DNA of 21,396 nt, taken from IMG/VR virus record IMGVR_UViG_3300005664_000123, positions 1 to 21,396 of that record. One strand, given 5' to 3'. The notes under the pieces are model-generated. The model saw only the letters and a program-made list of their open reading frames with translations, did not search any database and had not been told where the DNA came from. Every line of letters starts with the position of its first letter. Position 1 is the first letter of the stretch. Made by a program: the position numbers and the translations under genes. Origin of the DNA: a virus. This document shows positions 1 through 5,373 of the stretch, piece by piece.

Positions 1-42
1 ACATATCAAAAACAAATGACATCTAACTGAGGGGGAACACAC

Positions 43-1188
43 ATGTCGGGATTTAAAAGGGCAGAACGTAAACAGGTACGACTCAAGCTAGCGATGACGG
101 GACCATCGGGATCGGGAAAAACATTCTCAGCTCTCGTACTCGCAAAAGGTCTGGGCGGAAAAATAGCAGTCATCGATACAGAAAACGGATCAGCATCACT
201 GTACTCGAACATGACAACTGGACCACTCAAGGGGATTGAGTTCGATGTCATGGACATCACCCCCCCATTCACCACTGAGAAATACATCGATGCCATCAAT
301 CTCGCTGAGAAATCTGGATACGGTGTCATAGTCATCGACTCTCTCACACACGCATGGGCAGGTGAGGGAGGACTCCTAGAGCAGAAAGCACAGCTCGACG
401 CTCGACCTGGAACGAATCACTGGGCGAATTGGAAGCCGATCGATGTCAAGGACACGGCTCTTAAAAATGCTTTCCTTCACTCCAATATCGATGTGATCGC
501 TACGATGAGATCGAAAATGGAGTACACGCAGTCTGAGGAGAATGGGAAGAAGAAGGTAGAGAAACTAGGCATGGCACCAATCCAGCGTGACGGCCTATCG
601 TATGATTTCACAATTGTCTTTGATCTCGCCATGAACAATGAGGCAGCTGTATCAAAGGATCGTACCAGTCTCTTCGCAGGCACCATCTTTAAGGTCACTG
701 AGGAGACAGCGAAAAAGATAAACACATGGAGGCAGAGTGGAGCAGTCGTGTCCCATGCACCAGTAGCGAAGGCATCAACTGACGTAGCTCCTAAACAGGC
801 TACATCTTCCCAGGTGCCTAAGCAGAGTCAGGGAGTGGCAGCGAAGTCAGGCATACCCGTTCAGCCGAAGTCTCAGCCACTCTCTGATCAAAAACCATCA
901 CCACAAACGGATGAGTATCTGATCAGATTCGGAAAAGTTTACGCAGGTAAGAAGATGGGAGAGCTGGACAATGAAACGATCACAGCGTGGCATAAGAGGC
1001 TGATAGCGATCGACTCCAAGACTCTCAGTAAACCACAGCAGACAGACTTCCATGAGACCATCAGCATGCTAGAGATCGCTCTCATCGATCGTGGATTAGT
1101 ACAGTGGAATCCACCTCAGCCAGTAGAGGACGATGTCCCCATGGACTTCCCCCCAGTAGAGTCACAACAGGCAGGAGCGCAGACATGA
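43..1188 (+). CDS. P-loop ATPase, Sak4/RecA-like phage recombination protein
   Basis: The 381-residue protein opens with a Walker A motif GPSGSGKT at residues 20-27 and a Walker B strand ending VIVIDS at 95-100, the layout of AAA_24/Sak4-type phage ATPases related to the RecA core. Such proteins are linked to single-strand annealing or recombination and are often encoded beside an SSB, as here (SSB two genes downstream). After a Pro/Gln/Ser-rich linker (about 235-290) comes a small C-terminal region with FGKVYAGKKMGEL (about 296-308). It resembles the FGKYKG-type motif seen at the ends of exonuclease-X-like or DUF3820 proteins. The start is supported by a GAGGGGG ribosome site about 10 bases upstream. 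The stop overlaps the next start (ATGA). The ATPase call is firm; the exact recombination role is inferred from context. Confidence 0.85.
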   Translation: MSGFKRAERKQVRLKLAMTGPSGSGKTFSALVLAKGLGGKIAVIDTENGSASLYSNMTTGPLKGIEFDVMDITPPFTTEKYIDAINLAEKSGYGVIVIDSLTHAWAGEGGLLEQKAQLDARPGTNHWANWKPIDVKDTALKNAFLHSNIDVIATMRSKMEYTQSEENGKKKVEKLGMAPIQRDGLSYDFTIVFDLAMNNEAAVSKDRTSLFAGTIFKVTEETAKKINTWRQSGAVVSHAPVAKASTDVAPKQATSSQVPKQSQGVAAKSGIPVQPKSQPLSDQKPSPQTDEYLIRFGKVYAGKKMGELDNETITAWHKRLIAIDSKTLSKPQQTDFHETISMLEIALIDRGLVQWNPPQPVEDDVPMDFPPVESQQAGAQT

Positions 1189-1559
1189 GTACGATGAGAT
1201 CATCAGACGCAATCGAAACAGCAGAGGTTATGATCGCGGAGCTCGGTACTATCCTAAGTGAGACTCAGATCAGTAAGATGACTAAGGAAGTGAATGCGAT
1301 CAACAGAGTGGCTGACGAGATCAGACGATCCTACATGATCGGTAAGGTAGACATCGTCCGTGAGGCGATCGAGAGCATCAAGAATAGTGCAGACATCGTA
1401 ATAGGTTCTACTGCGATAGAAGGACTCGGTAGAGCGACAAAATCACTACTCAGACCATTCACAAATGAGGATCTGATCTACGCTCTACAGGACAGAGGAT
1501 ACGAGACATATTCACTGAAAATTAAACCAGAGGAGAAGGAGGACGATAGCAATGAATAG
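1185..1559 (+). CDS. Helical hypothetical protein between the ATPase and SSB genes
   Basis: This 124-residue protein starts MSTMRSS. An upstream in-frame ATG at 1104 exists, but the 1185 start is preferred because it makes an ATGA overlap with the ATPase stop and has AGGAG about 10 bases upstream. The sequence is almost entirely predicted helix, with charged heptad-like stretches around residues 10-60, no cysteines and no membrane segment. The acidic tail (EEKEDDSNE) overlaps the SSB start by 8 bases. No family was recognised. Its place between a recombination ATPase and an SSB suggests a DNA-metabolism accessory role, which is inference only. GATC sites are very dense here (ten counted by eye). 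Confidence 0.8.
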   Translation: MSTMRSSDAIETAEVMIAELGTILSETQISKMTKEVNAINRVADEIRRSYMIGKVDIVREAIESIKNSADIVIGSTAIEGLGRATKSLLRPFTNEDLIYALQDRGYETYSLKIKPEEKEDDSNE

Positions 1560-1956
1560 AGTGCAGCTTGAGGGTACGCTCTCAAAGGGTAATAAGTTTA
1601 GAGGAGTACGGTACACACCAGGTGGATCGTCCATGGTCTGTGATTTCCAGATCAAGGTCGTGGAGACGAAGGCGAATGGACAGGTCGCCACTCAGTGGAT
1701 CTCCTGCTACGTATGGGGAGAGAAGGCTGAGGAGGTCGCACGCACTGAGGACGGCGCAAAGGTACGCTTCAGTGGTCGCATAGATAATCAGAGCTGGGTG
1801 GACAAGCAGACAGGTCAGAAGGTTTATAAAACGAAGTTCGAGGCTGAGGAGCTATGGCTTGAGTCTCGTGCTGATAAGGTCGTGGCAGCTGCTCGTCAGG
1901 TACAGCAGCAGAGAGCGAATGGAAACCAACCAGACACAGATCAGGGTGACTACTAA
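1552..1956 (+). CDS. ssb: Single-stranded DNA binding protein (OB fold)
   Basis: The 134-residue product has the classical SSB layout. It begins MNRVQLEGTL and continues with beta strands containing FQIKVVE, QWISCYVWGEKAEEVA and GAKVRFSGRID. The aromatic/basic pattern and the W-x-x-x-x-WGE-K-AE core are typical of bacterial and phage SSBs. The C-terminal third is a Gln-rich disordered tail ending DTDQGDY; it is acidic but lacks the DDDIPF tip that recruits host repair proteins. It should coat ssDNA during phage replication or recombination and probably works with the Sak4-like ATPase upstream. It starts inside the end of the preceding gene, with GGAGAAGGAGG upstream, and its stop overlaps the next ATG by one base (TAATG). 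Confidence 0.92.
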   Translation: MNRVQLEGTLSKGNKFRGVRYTPGGSSMVCDFQIKVVETKANGQVATQWISCYVWGEKAEEVARTEDGAKVRFSGRIDNQSWVDKQTGQKVYKTKFEAEELWLESRADKVVAAARQVQQQRANGNQPDTDQGDY

Positions 1957-2204
1957 TGGACGACTACAATTTTTTAAAAGGCATCATCATCGGGATATTC
2001 ATCTCAGACGCGATCCGTCTGGTCATGAAGGTGATCACGATGCACACGACCGCTACACTCAGATCTAAGGAGCACGATCGATTCCTAGAGATGGTCAAAT
2101 CTACTAGAGGATTAGAGTCAGTGAAGCTCACGAACGGACCAGTCATGGCCGATGGATCAGTGAATATACAGGTAGAGGTCGAGGAGAAAAATGAGCGAAA
2201 ATAA
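1956..2204 (+). CDS. Small single-pass membrane protein
   Basis: The 82-residue protein has one hydrophobic helix at about residues 7-27 (FLKGIIIGIFISDAIRLVM). A soluble charged C-terminal part follows, ending in a beta-like VNIQVEVEEK stretch. The N-terminus is short and acidic (MDDYN) and basic residues follow the helix, so the tail may face the cytoplasm. The family was not recognised. It is the first of two small membrane proteins in this early operon. The start is coupled to the SSB stop and the end overlaps the next gene by 14 bases. Confidence 0.72.
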   Translation: MDDYNFLKGIIIGIFISDAIRLVMKVITMHTTATLRSKEHDRFLEMVKSTRGLESVKLTNGPVMADGSVNIQVEVEEKNERK

Positions 2205-2691
2205 AAACCCTAAAACATTCTACGTCACACCAGATCTGATCGTGAATCAAAAGCGTGTAGATCTACGTGAGATCAATATCGAACTAACGGCCGCTCTCAC
2301 CGCTTTCAATGAAGCGGTGCAGGATGTGGACTCACAGGATACAAACCCTGAGCAGATCCAGATGGCTAAAGAGGCTGTCTTTATGAAGCTGATCGAGAAG
2401 CTGGACTTTGTAACGCTCCTAGAGATCGTGCGTACAGCGCAGAAGTCTCGTGAGGCTCTGGTGAAGATATGCCACAGGATGACCGAGACCATAGGCTTCA
2501 ACGACATGTATGCGCAGCAGATCGATGTTTTAAACTATTCTCCTCTCTCAAATGAGAGAGCCATAGCTAAGCGTGCATTCGAGAGAGGCGTAAACCTAGG
2601 GTTTAATGTATGCGCAGGAGTAGCGTATCCAGCGGTCGTAGATCCACTCGGTGAGCAGATCGACAAAGCTGGTACTGAGGCTCTCCAATGA
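2191..2691 (+). CDS. Hypothetical protein, mostly helical
   Basis: This 166-residue protein starts MSENKNPKTF with GAGGAG just upstream, overlapping the end of the preceding gene. A short beta-like N-terminus (TFYVTPDLIVNQKRVDLR) is followed by long amphipathic helices through residue 120. The hydrophobic C-terminal stretch (GVNLGFNVCAGVAYPAVVDP, about 133-152) is probably buried rather than a membrane helix. No domain was recognised. Codon usage (GAG, ATC, AAG, CTA/CTC) matches its neighbours and GATC is dense. It is probably an early phage accessory protein. Confidence 0.78.
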   Translation: MSENKNPKTFYVTPDLIVNQKRVDLREINIELTAALTAFNEAVQDVDSQDTNPEQIQMAKEAVFMKLIEKLDFVTLLEIVRTAQKSREALVKICHRMTETIGFNDMYAQQIDVLNYSPLSNERAIAKRAFERGVNLGFNVCAGVAYPAVVDPLGEQIDKAGTEALQ

Positions 2692-2733
2692 TTTTAGGAT
2701 TGCGTTCATTCAATACACTGTTACGATCCCATC

Positions 2734-3096
2734 ATGAGGAGATGCGGGAAGCAGGGGTGTGCAAAGGAGTCCGCACGTGGGCAGAAGTACTGCTCAAGGG
2801 CGCACGCTCCGTTTTCTCATCTCCTCGACGATGCAGACGACAAGCGTCTGAAGATTCCGCGATGTCACTGCTTAGACGAGGACTCACGGATATGTATAGC
2901 GAAGCAGGTACAGCTGCCTGCTCGGATGTTCACTGTGAAAGAGATCTGCGATTGCAGATGTCACTCAATCAAAGCAGCCTGGGTGAATGGTGTGAAGGCA
3001 AACCAACCCGTACCATCAGGCAAGAAGCGAAATCGATCCAAGAAAAAGCGGCCAGAGTTCGACGCATCTACATGGGTGCAGTTGAAACTATTTTAA
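2734..3096 (+). CDS. Cys/His-rich putative zinc-binding protein
   Basis: The 120-residue product has two Cys/His clusters. The first is C4, C9, C20, H24, H29 in an arrangement like C-x4-C-x10-C-x3-H, typical of small zinc knuckles written CxxxxC...YCSxxHA. The second is C44, H45, C46, C54 and then C72, C74, C76, H77. The C-terminal part is strongly basic (KKRNRSKKKR-like), which fits nucleic-acid binding. There is no clear ribosome site at 2734 and no upstream in-frame ATG after the stop at 2695-2697, so the start is uncertain. A second frame (2688-3113) is also open across the whole gene. It has cleaner junctions but GAA-rich codon usage unlike the neighbours, so this frame is preferred. Confidence 0.68.
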   Translation: MRRCGKQGCAKESARGQKYCSRAHAPFSHLLDDADDKRLKIPRCHCLDEDSRICIAKQVQLPARMFTVKEICDCRCHSIKAAWVNGVKANQPVPSGKKRNRSKKKRPEFDASTWVQLKLF

Positions 3097-3109
3097 ATAA
3101 GGAGAGTGT

Positions 3110-3550
3110 ATGAGTGTGGTTTATTTCAATGTAGGACAGACGAGAGAAGAGGTCACACAGAGAGTCTACAATGAGATGATGGACAAGGACATCGTCGATG
3201 GCATCATGGCTCTACTCGAGGAGCTGGCTATCGCACGACCAGCTGCAAATCTCTCGATGAGTCGTCAGAAGCAGATCGAGGAGATGATCGATCAATACTC
3301 TAGAGAGAGATCAAACCTACATCTGAGAATTAAAAATCTAGAGACTGAGCTGAAGCAAAAACCAAAGGTCGAGGATGGGAAGTCACTCGTAGACTCGAAA
3401 TACCTGATGGATCTAGAGATCAGATCGAATAAGGCTGAGAGAAAGATCAGAAACTTAAATAGAGCACTGTGGACATTCGGATCGATGCACAACGAGAATG
3501 CTGCGATGGTGCTGAAAATCAATAACGTAGCAGAGGAGCTAGAGTCATGA
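3110..3550 (+). CDS. Coiled-coil hypothetical protein
   Basis: The 146-residue protein starts MSVVYFNVGQ, 7 bases after an AAGGAG ribosome site. Residues about 50-125 form a long charged helix with heptad-like spacing (including LHLRIKNLETELKQK and ERKIRNLNRAL), a likely coiled coil and dimer. No catalytic motif, cysteine or membrane segment is present. The function was not recognised. The stop overlaps the next ATG by 4 bases, so it is translationally coupled within the early operon. Confidence 0.75.
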   Translation: MSVVYFNVGQTREEVTQRVYNEMMDKDIVDGIMALLEELAIARPAANLSMSRQKQIEEMIDQYSRERSNLHLRIKNLETELKQKPKVEDGKSLVDSKYLMDLEIRSNKAERKIRNLNRALWTFGSMHNENAAMVLKINNVAEELES

Positions 3551-3792
3551 ACTACTCAGTCGATGAGGTGAAGCTCGCACAGACCCTCTACCACCCACTC
3601 TCAGTTCCATGGCAGCTATGTCAGGATCTACTCTTCGCTCACACTAAGGCTAGGTCAGCACAGGAGACTCTCACGAGCTGTCCTGTAGAGGCACCAGAGA
3701 TCAATGGAGCGATACTAGATCTCATGGAGATCACCTGCTCACGTAAAATGGCTACGATTAAACACGATCTAGGAGAGGCTACAAATGGATGA
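3547..3792 (+). CDS. Small hypothetical protein
   Basis: This 81-residue protein begins MNYSVDEVKLAQ. It has three cysteines (C25, C45, C64 by count) that are not in a recognisable zinc arrangement, and predicted short helices. No family was recognised. The ATGA overlap with the preceding gene and GAGGAG upstream support the start. Its last codons overlap the start of the 43-residue membrane protein at 3785. Function unknown; support comes from tight packing and native-like codon usage. Confidence 0.68.
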   Translation: MNYSVDEVKLAQTLYHPLSVPWQLCQDLLFAHTKARSAQETLTSCPVEAPEINGAILDLMEITCSRKMATIKHDLGEATNG

Positions 3793-3916
3793 GACTACGT
3801 ACCTAGCAATTCAATACTTCGTATCAGGAGTCGTCACTGGCTTCATCTTCACGATCATCGGTCTACTGATGCTGGTATCAGCACACGAGAAGAAGAAAAA
3901 TGACCCAGACGAATAA
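3785..3916 (+). CDS. 43-residue single-TM small protein
   Basis: This very short gene fills the only apparent gap in the left operon. It starts ATGGATGAG, overlapping the previous stop by 8 bases with AGGAG about 11 bases upstream, and ends TAA. The product is MDETTYLAIQYF, then a hydrophobic helix (VSGVVTGFIFTIIGLLMLV, about residues 13-31), then a charged tail (HEKKKNDPDE). The acidic N-terminus and Lys-rich C-terminal flank predict N-out/C-in. The downstream gene starts inside its last codons (17-base overlap). It could be a host membrane effector or simply an inner-membrane peptide; the role is unknown. Confidence 0.7.
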   Translation: MDETTYLAIQYFVSGVVTGFIFTIIGLLMLVSAHEKKKNDPDE

Positions 3917-4199
3917 TCAGGACACGATCACGATCCCAAGAGAGATGCGGAAGCAGATCGAGATCGCTGTAGAGATCATTTGTGATCCAAATAAAAAATC
4001 AGGTATGGTGCCTACGTGGCCTACCATCGAGCGCATGATGAAGGTCTCTGCGATGCTAGGAGCTAAGATGGCACTAAAAAAGGCTGAGCCTATCTACGAT
4101 GTGATCAGAGACCGTAGAGGGAAGTACTTCTTCCACCTAGAGAGTCCGAAGCTAATCAAACAATTTGAGAATGAATTCAGAGAGGTATTCGAGCCATGA
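3900..4199 (+). CDS. Hypothetical protein, helical
   Basis: This 99-residue protein begins MTQTNNQDTITIPREMRKQ. It contains predicted helices around 13-30 and 40-65 and an aromatic/basic C-terminal half (GKYFFHLESPKLIKQFENEF). The ITIPREMRKQ opening recalls the first strand of small antitoxin- or AbrB-like proteins, but the rest does not clearly fit that family. It overlaps the upstream small membrane gene by 17 bases and the downstream Fis-like gene by 4. AGAAGAAGAA precedes the ATG as a weak ribosome site. Function not recognised. Confidence 0.7.
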   Translation: MTQTNNQDTITIPREMRKQIEIAVEIICDPNKKSGMVPTWPTIERMMKVSAMLGAKMALKKAEPIYDVIRDRRGKYFFHLESPKLIKQFENEFREVFEP

Positions 4200-4477
4200 G
4201 TCAGTTAAAATATCAGGTAGACAGGTACGAGAAAATGCTGATCATAAGAGCACTGATGAACTCACACCTAAACATCGCATCAGCGTCAGAGTTCCTAGGT
4301 GAGAAGAGAACGTCACTGTCCATGAAGATGAGACGATATGAGATCAGGATCGATCGTGTGAATGGTCTGAGGATTCTCTACGACGGTCCGACAAAGCTCC
4401 TAGAGATCGAAAACTACTTTGTGAAGAATAAAAATAAATCAGACATCCCATCGCTCGAGGATGCTCAGAAAATCTAG
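4196..4477 (+). CDS. Stand-alone Fis-type helix-turn-helix DNA-binding protein
   Basis: Residues 11-50 closely follow the HTH_8/Fis pattern found at the C-terminus of NtrC-family activators and in Fis: YEKMLIIRAL, then N-I-A-S-A-SEFLG, then RTSLSMKMRRYEI. Unlike NtrC regulators, the HTH sits at the N-terminus and no AAA+ or receiver domain is present. The 93-residue protein carries only a short C-terminal extension (about 51-93) of unknown fold. It probably binds DNA as a dimer, as a phage transcription regulator or nucleoid-like factor. As the last gene of the left operon it could regulate the early or late switch, which is inference. The start makes an ATGA overlap with the previous gene. 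Confidence 0.82.
   Translation: MSQLKYQVDRYEKMLIIRALMNSHLNIASASEFLGEKRTSLSMKMRRYEIRIDRVNGLRILYDGPTKLLEIENYFVKNKNKSDIPSLEDAQKI
4474..4477. other. Convergent operon junction with shared stop codons (CTAG)
   Basis: The + strand Fis-like gene ends TAG at 4475-4477, and the - strand BppU-like gene ends TAG reading through 4476-4474. The palindrome CTAG therefore holds both stops. No bases are left for an intergenic terminator, and no stable hairpin with a T run was seen within about 60 bases on either side. Confidence 0.9.
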
Positions 4478-4863
4478 CCCCCCTTACGAGCTAGGATATT
4501 GATCGCCTCACTGAATCGTACTGTGTATGGAGCGATCCCAGTGCTCTTGGTAACTACAGCATCGAAGGTGAGTCTCTGAGCTACATCTATGAGAGCACTC
4601 TCAAGTGTATCGACTGCGAGCTTAGCCTTGCCATACGTCTGATCTGTGATCGTGATGTCACCATCAGCGAGAGAAAATGTCTGGTACGTGCCATCTACCT
4701 TCTTCAATTTAATCGTGATCGCCGTGACGTTCGTGAGTGGCTCGACATTTCCTGAGTCAGCTCTACGGAAGGTCAATGGGATCTCCCAGTCATCGCCTTG
4801 GAAATAGTTTCTGATTTTCTTTACTGACTCACTACCGAGTAGTCCGTCATTGCATGAACCCAT
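4474..4863 (-). CDS. BppU-N-like beta-sandwich phage structural protein
   Basis: The 129-residue product follows the pattern of the N-terminal immunoglobulin-like domain of phage upper-baseplate/neck proteins: FQGDDWEIPLTF early, then L-T-N-V-T-A-I-T-I-K-L-KK-x-DG, then regular strands separated by DG/TYGKA turns, ending VRFSEAINIL. It was probably made as a stand-alone domain and attached to the tail or neck. A GGAGG site lies 8 bases upstream of the ATG, inside the end of the FN3 gene. It is the last gene of the late operon, directly after the FN3 and 625-residue proteins, so the three may form one virion appendage. The fold assignment comes from the pattern only. Confidence 0.6.
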   Translation of the reverse strand: MGSCNDGLLGSESVKKIRNYFQGDDWEIPLTFRRADSGNVEPLTNVTAITIKLKKVDGTYQTFSLADGDITITDQTYGKAKLAVDTLESALIDVAQRLTFDAVVTKSTGIAPYTVRFSEAINILARKGG

Positions 4864-4865
4864 AT

Positions 4866-5372
4866 TTATTCCTCCACCGATCCTACGACCTCAGTCTCAT
4901 CGTCTACTGTACCAACCACATTACCAGCTACGAGCTGGAGTGAGGAGAGAAGCGTATCAGCGATACCAGAGAGAGAGTCCGTGAGAACCCCTGCACTGAC
5001 AGCTGACATAGAGACCGTATTTGAGTCCTGAATACCTGCTGCACTCCGTGCCTTCACGCCTACATGATACGTCGTACCCTCTACGAGAGGTGAGAGATCC
5101 TTAATATTGTAGATGTCCTCTACCAGTAGATTCTCTACTGCAGGGAGCTTATTTGCATCTACGAATAGACCGACTGCAGTGCCCGCCTGGATGTAGATGT
5201 CATAGAACTTAGGGTTTAGAACGTGTACGGCTGCGAGCCATGTAATCCTAAGAGATCCATTTGCCTGAGCCGTGATAGTAGCGATACCAGCGAATACAGG
5301 AGGCGTGATGTTGTCTACGCATGCGTCTGGTAGTGTGAACACCATACTTTCTGCTGCGATCTGGAACACCAT
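4866..5372 (-). CDS. Fibronectin type III domain protein, probable virion decoration
   Basis: The 168-residue product has an FN3-like domain at about residues 23-127. It opens TPPVFAG and has a core L-R-I-T-W, then YDIYIQAGTAVGLF, the tyrosine-corner-like region TTYHVGVKARSAAG and a last strand NTVSMSAV. FN3 domains are common add-ons of phage tail, capsid and fibre proteins, where they mediate weak surface binding. The N-terminal 20 residues (MVFQIAAESMVF) and the acidic C-terminal tail (DDETEVVGSVEE) lie outside it. The start is preceded by GGGAGAG located in the last codons of the 625-residue gene, so the two are co-translated. Confidence 0.7.
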   Translation of the reverse strand: MVFQIAAESMVFTLPDACVDNITPPVFAGIATITAQANGSLRITWLAAVHVLNPKFYDIYIQAGTAVGLFVDANKLPAVENLLVEDIYNIKDLSPLVEGTTYHVGVKARSAAGIQDSNTVSMSAVSAGVLTDSLSGIADTLLSSLQLVAGNVVGTVDDETEVVGSVEE

Positions 5373-5373
5373 C

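Noticed and set aside
1-30. Possible 3' end of an upstream gene (frame 1, ending TGA at 28-30)
   Set aside because: All three + frames have stops within the first 30 bases and only nine residues would remain, so no frame can be preferred.
1104-1184. Upstream extension of the helical protein to an ATG at 1104
   Set aside because: It would lie fully inside the ATPase gene, adds an Arg/Ser/Gly-rich stretch unlike the rest, and the 1185 start has both an ATGA overlap and a ribosome site.
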